Source: Nitrospirota bacterium (lineage in GTDB: Bacteria; Nitrospirota; Leptospirillia; Leptospirillales; Leptospirillaceae). From it: DNA of 58,989 nt. The position numbers and the translations under genes were made by a program. The stretch's first letter is position 1, and each line of letters opens with the position of its first letter. The notes below the pieces were generated by a model. It did no database searches and was not told where the DNA came from. It was given only the letters and a program-made list of their open reading frames with translations. The stretch lies in assembly GCA_021801345.1 (NCBI GenBank), contig JAJYYA010000063.1, positions 1-58,989 of the forward strand, in the 5' to 3' direction. Shown one piece after another: positions 14,914 to 22,704 of the stretch.

Positions 14914-16881
14914 TTGACCGTCCTTCCCTTCGATGCAATTTTCGACACCCCTTTGCTCACCTACCGACATCCCGATCGCCTCGGAGAGATCTTTCCGGGA
15001 ACCCGCGTGGCGGTTCCCCTGGGCAGGCGGACCGTCGCAGGCGTCGTCTGGTCGAGCTCCGCCCCCCCATTTGAAGGCTCTCTCCGGGAGATTCACGAGC
15101 GCCTCGATCCCGCTCCTGTCTTCCCGTCGAGCCTTCATCCTCTCGTCACCTTCGCCTCCTGGTACTACAAGCTCCCCCCAGGGCTTCTGACGCGATTTGC
15201 CCTCCCCCCCACGCTCAGTCTTCCCAAGCCTCTTTCTCCCCGATTCTGGAAGGAGTACGACGCCCCCCCTCCGGAGATCCGGGAGGATGAAGCCGATCTT
15301 CCGCCCCTTTCCTCGGCCCAGGCTGCCGCTTTTTCCGCCTGGAACGAGGGTCGGCGGGAAAGCTTCGCCCCCTTTCTTCTCCAGGGGGTGACCGGCTCCG
15401 GGAAGACACGCCTCTACCAGGAGATGGTCCGCTCTATTCTTTCGGAGGGAGGATCCGTTCTTGTCCTGACTCCCGAGATTGGGCTCGTCCCGCCCCTCCT
15501 CGCTGCCATGCTCCGGATTTCTCCGCGGGCAGAGGGAGTTCACAGCGGGCAGACGCCGGCCTATCGCGCCCGGACTTTCGCCCGCATTCTTTCGGGGAAG
15601 GTTCCGGTCGTTGTCGGACCCCGGTCCGCCCTCTTCTCCCCCCTCCCAAACCTTGGCCTGATCATTGTCGACGAAGAGCACGACCCCTCATACCAAGCCC
15701 ACGAAGGCCTCTCCTTCAACGCCCGAAACATCGCCCTCCGGCGGGCCCAGGATCTAAAAATCCCGATCGTCCTGGGCTCGGCCACCCCCCTCTCCGATAC
15801 CCTCTTTTACGTCTCCTCCGGACGCTACCGCGCCCTTCGCCTCCCTGAGCGGATCGGCGGACTCTCCCTTCCCCCCATCTCTCTTGTTCCGGCTTCGGCA
15901 GGGGACGATCCCCTGCCGGGCCCGGTCGCGGAAAGGATCGACGAAGCTCTCTCCCTCGGAGGGCAGGCGGTCGTCCTGCTCAATCGGAGAGGCTACGTTC
16001 CCACCTTGCTTTGCCGTTCCTGCCACACGGTCCTCTCCTGCCCCTCCTGTGCGGTCAAGCTCGTCTTCCACAAGGTTCCCGACCGAAGGATGATCTGCCA
16101 TGCCTGCACCTCCTCCTTCGCCGTTCCCGCTCTCTGCCCCTCCTGTCTGAGCCGGGATCTCGAGCTTCGGGGAACGGCTACGCAAAAGCTCGAAGAGCTT
16201 CTCGGGCACCGATTTCCGAAGGCCGCCATCGTCCGGCTCGACGCAGACCGGGCGGGATCTTCGGAGGAGAGTCTTCAGGAATTTCGGGAAGGGGAGGGAG
16301 ACATCCTCGTGGGAACGCAAGTTGTGGCGAAGGGGCACGATCTTCCCCGAGTGACGTACGGGGTCGTTCTCGAAACAGACGGAATGCTGGCCTTTCCGGA
16401 CTACCGCGCTTCGGAGCGGGCCTTCGGCCTTATTCTCCAGCTCGCGGGACGCGTCGGACGCCATCGGGAGGGGGGGCATGTCGACATCGTGACGAGAGAT
16501 CCCGGCAACCCGATCCTCGTGTGGGCAAAAAGCTACGACCAAAAGTCCTTTTACTCCCACATTCTCGAAGAAAGAAAGCTTTTGGGATATCCCCCGTTTG
16601 CGCGCCTCGCCTCCGTGATTCTCTCGTCAGCGAGCGAAGAGCCGATCCGGGAGGCTCTTGCCGAAAAGGAGCCTTTCGGGAGATTCCCTCAGGGGGACGG
16701 GATCTATGGACCCGTCCCGGGGCTTCCGCCAAAACTCAAGAACCGGTACCGGGCCCAGATCGTCATAAAAGCCCCGTCCATCCGGACGGTCCATGAGAGA
16801 CTCGAGCGAATACGAAGTTACTACAAGGCCAGGGGGAAGATCCTTGTCGAATGGCAGATCGATCCCTTCGATCTCGCCTGA
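14914..16881 (+). CDS. priA: Primosomal helicase PriA
   Basis: PriA restarts stalled replication forks by unwinding and loading the replisome. TTG at 14914 gives MTVLPFDAIFDTPLLTY, matching the conserved PriA N-terminal 3'-DNA-binding domain, with GAGGG ten bases upstream; GTG at 14875 inside nrdR is an alternative. The product is 655 residues. Helicase motifs are LLQGVTGSGKTRLYQEM (Walker A), VDEEHDPSYQ (DEEH) and VLGSATPLSDTL. The Cys-rich zinc insertion is intact (CRSCHTVLSCPSC, CHACTSSFAVPALCPSC). Motifs V-VI appear at LVGTQVVAKGHDLP and LQLAGRVGRHREGG. It closes the rpiB-glyA-nrdR-priA cluster. Confidence 0.95.
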   Translation: MTVLPFDAIFDTPLLTYRHPDRLGEIFPGTRVAVPLGRRTVAGVVWSSSAPPFEGSLREIHERLDPAPVFPSSLHPLVTFASWYYKLPPGLLTRFALPPTLSLPKPLSPRFWKEYDAPPPEIREDEADLPPLSSAQAAAFSAWNEGRRESFAPFLLQGVTGSGKTRLYQEMVRSILSEGGSVLVLTPEIGLVPPLLAAMLRISPRAEGVHSGQTPAYRARTFARILSGKVPVVVGPRSALFSPLPNLGLIIVDEEHDPSYQAHEGLSFNARNIALRRAQDLKIPIVLGSATPLSDTLFYVSSGRYRALRLPERIGGLSLPPISLVPASAGDDPLPGPVAERIDEALSLGGQAVVLLNRRGYVPTLLCRSCHTVLSCPSCAVKLVFHKVPDRRMICHACTSSFAVPALCPSCLSRDLELRGTATQKLEELLGHRFPKAAIVRLDADRAGSSEESLQEFREGEGDILVGTQVVAKGHDLPRVTYGVVLETDGMLAFPDYRASERAFGLILQLAGRVGRHREGGHVDIVTRDPGNPILVWAKSYDQKSFYSHILEERKLLGYPPFARLASVILSSASEEPIREALAEKEPFGRFPQGDGIYGPVPGLPPKLKNRYRAQIVIKAPSIRTVHERLERIRSYYKARGKILVEWQIDPFDLA

Positions 16882-17043
16882 AGATCGGCCCAAAGCCTCT
16901 GATCGCAAATACGCGACACAGCATGGTCTCAAAAACCAGACGACCTTCAAGAAGACGCGAGGAGGTCGGATTGAGATTCCTCCCCTCACTCTCGCTTCTC
17001 TCGCCGCGAAAGCAGAAAGGAAGGGGTTCCAGGCCCGGAAGCG

Positions 17044-17322
17044 TCATCCCGATTTTGGCATCGCGGCAATGGCCGCGCGCAGCCTGGCATTAGGCGCAGG
17101 TAAATTCTCCAGCAGATCCAGCACCAGCAGGCTGTCTCTTTCCGACAGCCGAATCCGCTCCGCTTCCTCGATGACAGCTTTGGCTTCGCGCATGGCGATC
17201 TGAAAGATGAAATCCGTCAGGGTTGTGTTCCGCAACGCGGCGGCCCGGATGAGGATCGCCTTTTGCTCAGGCCGGACGAGAAGCTGGATCCGCTTATTGT
17301 CCTCAACGGCGACTCTTGGCAT
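17044..17322 (-). CDS. DUF1778 (TacA-type) antitoxin, apparently orphan
   Basis: A 92-residue ribbon-helix-helix antitoxin. Residues 1-30 (RIQLLVRPEQKAILIRAAAL) and TTLTDFIFQIAMREAKAVIEEAERIRLSERD match DUF1778 antitoxins, which pair with GNAT acetyltransferase toxins (TacT) that modify aminoacyl-tRNA. The start has AAAGGAG seven bases upstream. In intact loci the toxin follows directly; here the 160 bp downstream hold no GNAT-like frame, only priA in the opposite orientation. The partner therefore seems lost. The C-terminus (LLENLPAPNARLRAAIAAM) is typical for the family. Confidence 0.88.
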   Translation of the reverse strand: MPRVAVEDNKRIQLLVRPEQKAILIRAAALRNTTLTDFIFQIAMREAKAVIEEAERIRLSERDSLLVLDLLENLPAPNARLRAAIAAMPKSG

Positions 17323-17464
17323 GGTCGTCTCCTTTCATCTGGGTTAAATTGAAAGAACGCATGATTCTTGGCCTTCTCTCAATTTGTACTATTTGAAGGA
17401 GGTCATGAAAAGGGAAGCATTCGTGTCGAGTAGTCGGAGGTGTCGCCAACCCCAAGCCCTCGAA

Positions 17465-17497
17465 GAGCCGCTCGGGCGGGTTTCCCGCAAGCGGCTC
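17465..17497. repeat. Nested inverted repeat (8-bp outer stem)
   Basis: GAGCCGCT (17465-17472) pairs with AGCGGCTC (17490-17497); inside, GCGGG (17476-17480) can pair with CCCGC (17484-17488). No T-tract follows on either strand. It lies 20 bp beyond the stop of the broken XRE gene. Confidence 0.5.
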
Positions 17498-17516
17498 AAG
17501 CCTTTCTGAAGCCCGG

Positions 17517-17866
17517 TTAAGCTGACGGGGGGATTCCCTCGATGGTGAGATTGACCGGCTTGCCGATGCGGCTGAGCATTTCCACCAGCGTGTCGATGGT
17601 GAACTCGGCCATCTTCTTGTTCACCACGTCGGACACGCGCGGACGCGAAACCATCAGGATCTCGGCCGCCTCGGCTTGCTTCAGGTGATGCTCGGCGATC
17701 CAGATGGTCGCTCGTCCATCAATTTCTGCTTCAGCAACTGGGTGTCGTTGATCTGCTTGCGGAAGGCTGCCTGCAAGCCCCTGGCCTCAGCGGGCGCGAA
17801 GCCGACCTCCAGGACGAGGTTCGCTCCGGGCTTCGTCACATGGCGGACTTCGGTGTCGATCTTCAT
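17517..17866 (-). pseudogene. Frameshifted XRE-family antitoxin / HTH regulator
   Basis: The first half, from ATG at 17866, reads MKIDTEVRHVTKPGANLVLE and continues through AEARGLQAAFRKQIND to QKLMDER, then leaves frame. The second half, in another frame from about 17707 to TAA at 17517, reads IWIAEHHLKQAEAAEILMVS and RPRVSDVVNKKMAEFTIDTL and ends PVNLTIEG, a clear helix-turn-helix of the XRE antitoxin group that accompanies HigB/RelE-like toxins. One base appears missing near 17704-17708. No toxin gene is visible upstream; the 19-bp inverted repeat begins 8 bp before the start codon. Confidence 0.82.
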
Positions 17867-17874
17867 CCTCAGGC

Positions 17875-17914
17875 GCGCATTCCTCCCCGGCATTGATGCC
17901 GGGGAGGAATGCGC
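17875..17914. repeat. Perfect 19-bp inverted repeat with 2-nt centre
   Basis: GCGCATTCCTCCCCGGCAT (17875-17893), TG, then its exact reverse complement (17896-17914). Such near-loopless hairpins occur at IS200/IS605-family ends and in REP-like elements. No transposase gene is present, so this would be a solo end or remnant. Confidence 0.65.
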
Positions 17915-18189
17915 TCTCCTTTCGTTTTTGGGTTGAAAGCGAATACCCGTATCCGTCTCCTCTTTGAAGACATCGACATGTTTTGCGAGAAACGCCCTGG
18001 ACCACTCCGGAGCGGGTCCGGATGTTGAAACTCCCGGGAGGCCCGAACGGCCGCCCGTCCGACGCAGGTTCCGGCGTTCTCGCCCGTTTAAGGGTGATTT
18101 TCCGCCGATCCAAAGAAACCTTCCGGTCGAACTCCCGGTCGAACTTGAAGTTATGCTTTGTGTCCGGGGCGCCCATACCCCGTTCTTCC

Positions 18190-19452
18190 CTAAGACGGAG
18201 GGATCCCCTCGCGGGAGGCGCTGGCCGGCCCCTCCTCCTTTTTTCGGGGAAGGGAGTACTCGGGAGGAATGGCCCCTTCTCCCGGTCTTCTGCGGGAGGG
18301 AGAGTGTCCTTCGAGATAGCCGTCGACCATTCCCGAAAGAGAGAGGGGCGCCGACCTGAGGTATCCCGAAACCCGACCGTCCTTCAGGACAGGAACCCCC
18401 TCGGGAGAGCGGCCCAGAACTTCAAGAATCCGGCTCGCCCCGTCCTCCCATCTGACGACAGGACCGAAAGCAAGATCCTCGAGGTCATGAACCCGGACCC
18501 CTTCCCACTGGGAAAAGGACCGGCTTCGCGCGCGCTCCCAGGTGATCTCACCTCGATATTCTCCTGCCCTCCCCACCACAGGAAAACGCTCGCCCCGCCC
18601 CTCCCCGAAGCCCCGAAGGATCACCTCCTGCATCCACATCTCGTCGCGTACGAGGAAGGGAACCGGCTCCATCCAGCCGGAGAGCCCCCCATCCTCAAGG
18701 ATCCGCGCCACCCGGTTCCTCCGGCGAAAGTCCAGAAGGACAGTGAGCAAAAGGGATCCCATAATCAGGCACCCAAAACCCGAAACCGGCATCCCGCGGC
18801 CGAGAAGCATGAGGCCAAAAAGGGAGACGGCAAAGGCTCCTGCCCAGCCCAGCCGTTCGGGAAGACTTCCCTCTCCAGGGCGGTCGAGGCCGTTGGCCCG
18901 GCAGAAGATCTGCGCCACGACAATGCCCATGTCGAAGGGAAATCCCGGAAAGAGATTGACAAACGCAAGAAAGGCGTTCAGAACGGCAAAGAGATGGAGA
19001 AAATAGGCAATCTGGGGAAAGAAAGCGGTCCAGGTCCCCCCCCCGGCTCCAAGCGCGGAGAGGGAAATCTGCCAGAGAAGAATGCTGGCGGCGGGACCCG
19101 CCAGCCGCACAGTAACGGAGGCGGGAACCGGAGGCCCGAAGTCCACCCGGTGCTCTGGGAAGGCCCCCCAGAAGGAGAGCGTCCGGCCCTCATAGGCAAC
19201 TCCCAAAAAACGCGCTGCCAGTCGGTGCCCCATCTCGTGAAAGAGGACGGAAAGAAGTCCGAGAGACACTGCGGTGAGCCCCAGCATGAGCGAGGCGAAG
19301 CCCCCCCGAGCCCCCCCCGAAAATCCCCCGGCCCAAAAGAGAAAAAGTCCAAAAAAGGCCCAGCTCCTGTCGAGGCGGACCTTGCCTTCTTCGCCCGAGA
19401 GGCCTGCTTTCTTATTGCCCGCCCGCCGCATGTGCCGGGTGAGGCTCATCAC
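18190..19452 (-). CDS. Site-2-protease-like (M50) membrane metalloprotease with CBS-like tail
   Basis: A 420-residue protein. Hydrophobic helices start at about residue 30; the zinc motif HEMGH lies in GLLSVLFHEMGHRLAARFLGV and the third ligand region reads NLFPGFPFDMG, close to the NxxPxxPxDGG of S2P enzymes though the final GG is not kept. Four to six membrane segments are visible. From about residue 255 the protein becomes soluble, with two repeats resembling degenerate CBS modules (VRVHDLEDLAFGPV and GVPVLKDGRVSGYLR). Family members cut membrane-anchored anti-sigma factors or similar proteins. Its ATG overlaps the stop of the FAD reductase by 4 bp, placing it at the end of the cytochrome c maturation operon. 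Substrate unknown. Confidence 0.82.
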   Translation of the reverse strand: MMSLTRHMRRAGNKKAGLSGEEGKVRLDRSWAFFGLFLFWAGGFSGGARGGFASLMLGLTAVSLGLLSVLFHEMGHRLAARFLGVAYEGRTLSFWGAFPEHRVDFGPPVPASVTVRLAGPAASILLWQISLSALGAGGGTWTAFFPQIAYFLHLFAVLNAFLAFVNLFPGFPFDMGIVVAQIFCRANGLDRPGEGSLPERLGWAGAFAVSLFGLMLLGRGMPVSGFGCLIMGSLLLTVLLDFRRRNRVARILEDGGLSGWMEPVPFLVRDEMWMQEVILRGFGEGRGERFPVVGRAGEYRGEITWERARSRSFSQWEGVRVHDLEDLAFGPVVRWEDGASRILEVLGRSPEGVPVLKDGRVSGYLRSAPLSLSGMVDGYLEGHSPSRRRPGEGAIPPEYSLPRKKEEGPASASREGIPPS

Positions 19453-20696
19453 AGGGCTGGGCCGGATAGAGGGGTTCGGCCGGGAAGAAGAAGGGACAGG
19501 GTTCTGAGGATCATCGCCTTGGAAAAGGAACGATAGTCGTGCTTGCCGGTCAAAATTGAGGCATAGAGGACGAGAAGGCCCGGATGACGACGGGTGATGC
19601 GGAAAAAGAGCGCGGGAAAGCGGTAGAGAACCTGGGCAAGCCGGGCCCCCTGGGAAAAATCCGGCCAGAGGGATTTCGTGACATAGGAGGCATAGTCCCG
19701 GGACGCCTGGGCAATCGCCTCCTGACCGCCAAGGTCGGACCGGGAAAGAGCTCTCGTCAGGGCCTCGGCCGCCCGTGTCGCCGACAGTATGGCATAGTAG
19801 ATTCCCTCCCCCAGAAAGGGATCAACGATTCCTCCTGCGTCCCCCAGAAGAAAAAGGCCGGAAACCCGCCCATGGCGCACGGACCGGAAGTTTGGAAGAG
19901 GCCACGTCAGGACCCCTCCGGCATCAATATCGGCCTTTCGGCTTTCGAGATAGCGAGCAAACTCCCCCCTCGGGTCGACAAGGGGTTTTAAAAATCCCGC
20001 GACACCGAGACCCCAGGCAGAGTCTTTCTTCGGAAAGGACCAGGCGTAGCCCCCGGTAACGAGACCCAGGTCGATCGCGACGTGGCGCGCATCGATGGGA
20101 TGGCGAAGCTCTCCGAACCCCTCGGCCGAAGTAAAGGGGCGGAGGGAGGGCCTCTCCCGGATACGCCGGAAAGCGTCCGGATCCAGATCCCGGAGAACCC
20201 GACTCGTGGCACCGTCGGCGGCGAAAATCGCCCGGGTGCGAATTTTTTTGTCCCCCGCCATAACGACAAACCCCTCCCCCTCGCGACGGGCGCTGACCTC
20301 CCCCACCCCGGTCATGACCTGAGCTCCCGAGCCAACAGCCGCCTTGAGGAGAGCCCAATCGAACTGATCCCGGCGCACCTGATAGGCGATCGGGCGTCCA
20401 AAGTCCTGAATTTGGGAGACTCCGCCGCGATAGGTAAGCGAGATGCCCGAAGTCACTTGATGGGGGATCTCCTCGAAAAGATATGGAGGAAGAAGGGGGA
20501 GGGTCCGGGCCGAGACCCCTCCCCCGCAGGGCTTGTTTCGGGGAAAGGAGGCCCGGTCGATTCCCAGAGAGGAGATCCCCGCATCGGTAAGAAGACGAAG
20601 GGCGGTACTTCCGGCAGGCCCCAGACCCACGACGAGCGCGTCGACTGCGATCTCGGAGGAGCCACCTCTGGCCTCTTCGGAAGGCAGCAAGGTCAC
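19449..20696 (-). CDS. FAD-dependent oxidoreductase, geranylgeranyl reductase family
   Basis: A 415-residue flavoprotein. GTG at 20696 overlaps the ccdA stop (GTGA); longer frames only run inside ccdA. The N-terminal dinucleotide-binding motif is DALVVGLGPAGSTALRLL, followed by SLGIDRASFPRNKPCGGGVS, the PxKPCGG signature of the family. FAADGATSRVLR and GLFLLGDAGGIVDPFLGEGI (GD motif) complete FAD binding. Members reduce prenyl double bonds or hydroxylate aromatic rings. The operon (ccdA, TlpA, CcsB, ResB) concerns cytochrome c maturation, so a role with quinones or isoprenoid lipids is inference; together with the quinone operon at 2211-5048 a quinone-modifying role is worth considering. Confidence 0.85.
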   Translation of the reverse strand: MTLLPSEEARGGSSEIAVDALVVGLGPAGSTALRLLTDAGISSLGIDRASFPRNKPCGGGVSARTLPLLPPYLFEEIPHQVTSGISLTYRGGVSQIQDFGRPIAYQVRRDQFDWALLKAAVGSGAQVMTGVGEVSARREGEGFVVMAGDKKIRTRAIFAADGATSRVLRDLDPDAFRRIRERPSLRPFTSAEGFGELRHPIDARHVAIDLGLVTGGYAWSFPKKDSAWGLGVAGFLKPLVDPRGEFARYLESRKADIDAGGVLTWPLPNFRSVRHGRVSGLFLLGDAGGIVDPFLGEGIYYAILSATRAAEALTRALSRSDLGGQEAIAQASRDYASYVTKSLWPDFSQGARLAQVLYRFPALFFRITRRHPGLLVLYASILTGKHDYRSFSKAMILRTLSLLLPGRTPLSGPAL

Positions 20697-21442
20697 AGGT
20701 TGGGTGTCCAGCCGATATGGTGCTGGGTCAGGAAGGCGGAGATGATCGTAAAGGCGTTCGAAAAGATAAGAACCCCCATGACCACCAGGAAGGCCCCAGA
20801 GAGACGGGTCACAAGAGGCATGTAACGGCGAATGGACCGCATGCTCCCCAGGAAGAGATTGAAGAGAACCGAAGCGAGAATAAAGGGAATCGCCAGACCG
20901 AGGGAGTAGAATCCGAGGAGCGTCACCCCCTTCATGACCGTTCCCTGAGTTCCGGCATAGAAGAGGATCGCCCCCAGGATCGGCCCTACGCAAGGGGTCC
21001 ATCCCGCCGCAAAGCCGATCCCCACCAGAAACGACCCGGGAAGAGTCGCTTTCTTCCCGAGCAAGGGAAGATGCATCTCCCGGCTCAAAAAGGGAATTTT
21101 TAGCCAACCCGCGATCAGGAGTCCAAAAAGGATGATCAGGATTGCCCCGACCTTCCGGATCACCTCCTGATAGGTCAAAAGAAGCTCTCCCAGAAAGGAG
21201 GCCGAGGCCCCGAAACCGATGAAAAGCGTTGAAAATCCCAGGCTGAAGACCAGAGCATGGCGCAGGGACTCCCGAAGAATGACCCCCCGGGAAAGACTTT
21301 GGGAGCGGCCCGTCAACTCCTCAAAAGAAAGGCCCGTTATGTAGGAGACGTAGGAAGGAACGATAGGAAGGACACACGGAGAAACAAAAGAGACGAGTCC
21401 TGCCAGAAAGGCCAGGGTCCAGGAGATCGGCTGGTGTGACAT
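20693..21442 (-). CDS. ccdA: CcdA, thiol-disulfide electron carrier for cytochrome c maturation
   Basis: A 249-residue, six-helix membrane protein that passes electrons from cytoplasmic thioredoxin to periplasmic thioredoxin-like proteins. The two redox cysteines sit in SFVSPCVLPIVPSYVSYITG (helix 1) and GFAAGWTPCVGPILGAIL (helix 4), both in the CcdA context PCxxP / TPCxGP. It overlaps the TlpA-like gene upstream by 1 base (TAATG) and the FAD reductase downstream by 3 bases. Electron acceptors are likely the TlpA/ResA proteins at 21442-22690. Confidence 0.95.
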   Translation of the reverse strand: MSHQPISWTLAFLAGLVSFVSPCVLPIVPSYVSYITGLSFEELTGRSQSLSRGVILRESLRHALVFSLGFSTLFIGFGASASFLGELLLTYQEVIRKVGAILIILFGLLIAGWLKIPFLSREMHLPLLGKKATLPGSFLVGIGFAAGWTPCVGPILGAILFYAGTQGTVMKGVTLLGFYSLGLAIPFILASVLFNLFLGSMRSIRRYMPLVTRLSGAFLVVMGVLIFSNAFTIISAFLTQHHIGWTPNL

Positions 21443-22095
21443 TAGAGGCCTGCCTTTTTTTCGAGGAAACTCTTGAGATAGCGGACCACCCGCGGATCGG
21501 TCCAGTCGACCCGTCCCTCGACGCGGCTTACGACCTTACCCCGGGAATCGACGAGAAAGCTCTCCGGAAGTCCGTGAACTTTTAGTCCCGCCGAAAACCG
21601 CATGGCGGGATCAAGACGCAAGGGAAATTTCTTCCCGTACCGGGTTCGGATCCCCGAGAGCACCGTCCGGTCCGCAGCCCCTTCCACGATTCCGACCACA
21701 TCGACCTGCCCTCCCGTCCGTCGGGAAAGCTCCACCAAGGAGGGGATCTCCCGAAGACAGGGGGTGCACCACGTCGCAAGAAGATTCACGAGAAGAAGGG
21801 GATGGCCCACGAGACTTCCGACTGGCACGGACCTCCCGGACAGGTCGAAAAGGGAGGCCGCAGGTATCGTCGGAGGGCGGGAGAGCGATCCGGCCCAGGC
21901 AGACGGAAAAGACAGAAGAGAGAAAAGTTCCGGTTTTCGCCACTGGGACTTTGCCCCAAGCCCGACCTCTCCTCCGCTTTGCGCCCCTAGCTCCCCTCCC
22001 GCCCAGACACAAAGGGCGAAAAGACAGGATCCCAGAAGAATGACCGGAAGCACAATCGAGCCGCCCGTCCGTCCCGGGAGGGAAGCTTGCCCCAT
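21442..22095 (-). CDS. TlpA/ResA-family thiol-disulfide oxidoreductase, copy 2
   Basis: ATG at 22095 has GGAGGAG five bases upstream and begins one base after the previous stop; the 217-residue product has an N-terminal anchor (VLPVILLGSCLFALCVW) and a periplasmic thioredoxin fold from about residue 80. The active site is NLLATWCTPCLREIPSL (WCTPC), the cis-Pro region LPESFLVDSRG, and the C-terminal helix RYLKSFLEKKAGL. It probably keeps apocytochrome c cysteines reduced, fed by CcdA. Having two such genes in tandem suggests division of labour between apocytochrome and another target. Confidence 0.88.
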   Translation of the reverse strand: MGQASLPGRTGGSIVLPVILLGSCLFALCVWAGGELGAQSGGEVGLGAKSQWRKPELFSLLSFPSAWAGSLSRPPTIPAASLFDLSGRSVPVGSLVGHPLLLVNLLATWCTPCLREIPSLVELSRRTGGQVDVVGIVEGAADRTVLSGIRTRYGKKFPLRLDPAMRFSAGLKVHGLPESFLVDSRGKVVSRVEGRVDWTDPRVVRYLKSFLEKKAGL

Positions 22096-22096
22096 C

Positions 22097-22690
22097 TCAC
22101 TCCTCCGAAGCGGCCCTCTGGGCGGCGAGATAGGCCGCGGGGGTTTTGGGACCGTGGTCGAGGAGATCATGGACGACACGCAGGCTGTCCTTCATCCGCC
22201 AGTCCCGGGGACCGATCACATGCTCCGCCACCACTCCCTTTTGATCGATGACGAAGGTTTCCGGAACGCCGGTGATCTTGTAGAGGTGGTCAAGCTTGCC
22301 AAGGGGGTCGAGGGGAACCGAAAAATCGATGCCGTACTTAGCGAGAAAGGGTTTGATCTTCCCCTGATAGAAGACGTTGTTCTCGTTGACCGCAAGAAGA
22401 ACGAACCGGTCTCCGGCCACGGTCCGGAACCCCTTGCTCATCTCCTCCATGGAGGGCATCTCCTGCCGGCAGGGCTTGCACCATGTGGCCCAGAAATTGA
22501 GCATGACCACGCGGCCCCGGTAGGCAGAAAGGTTGACGCTCTTTCCGTCGACGGTCACGAGACTGAAGTCGGGAGCCTGCATGCCGACAGAGACGGGGGT
22601 GACATTTGCCGTCTTGACGACGTAGGCGATCGCAAGAAACACGAGCCCTACGGCGACAAGATAGGGCCATTTTTCCTTTATCTTATCCAT
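22097..22690 (-). CDS. resA: TlpA/ResA-family thiol-disulfide oxidoreductase, copy 1
   Basis: ATG at 22690 follows AAGGGAAA and gives a 197-residue protein: KEKWPYLVAVGLVFLAIAYV is the membrane anchor, then GMQAPDFSLVTVDGKSVNLS, the active site MLNFWATWCKPCRQEMPSM (WCKPC), and ITGVPETFVIDQKGVV with the cis-proline. This is the ResA pattern (reduction of the heme-binding CxxCH cysteines of apocytochrome c). It lies between ccsB and the second TlpA-like gene. ResA in Gram-positive bacteria occurs in the same resABC order; copy 1 is the better ResA match. Confidence 0.9.
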   Translation of the reverse strand: MDKIKEKWPYLVAVGLVFLAIAYVVKTANVTPVSVGMQAPDFSLVTVDGKSVNLSAYRGRVVMLNFWATWCKPCRQEMPSMEEMSKGFRTVAGDRFVLLAVNENNVFYQGKIKPFLAKYGIDFSVPLDPLGKLDHLYKITGVPETFVIDQKGVVAEHVIGPRDWRMKDSLRVVHDLLDHGPKTPAAYLAAQRAASEE

Positions 22691-22704
22691 TTTCCCTTTC
22701 AGGC

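Larger units (their letters stand above)
17323..18189. other. Debris region of decayed toxin-antitoxin and mobile DNA
   Basis: This 867-bp stretch holds the frameshifted XRE gene (17517-17866), a 19-bp perfect inverted repeat (17875-17914) and a GAGCCGCT/AGCGGCTC hairpin (17465-17497). About 17915-18189 has open frames on both strands but no start with a ribosome binding site and no sequence I recognise. The composition suggests former accessory genes. Confidence 0.6.

Noticed and set aside
16763-17047. Minus-strand frame downstream of the DUF1778 antitoxin as a TacT toxin
   Set aside because: It lacks any GNAT motif and mostly overlaps the 3' end of priA.
17915-18189. Possible toxin gene upstream of the broken XRE antitoxin
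   Set aside because: All three minus-strand frames were read; none resembles HigB, RelE or another toxin.
18000-19536. 517-codon plus-strand frame
   Set aside because: Antisense to the site-2-protease gene; Pro/Lys/Glu-rich translation without domain motifs, typical of GC-rich shadow frames.
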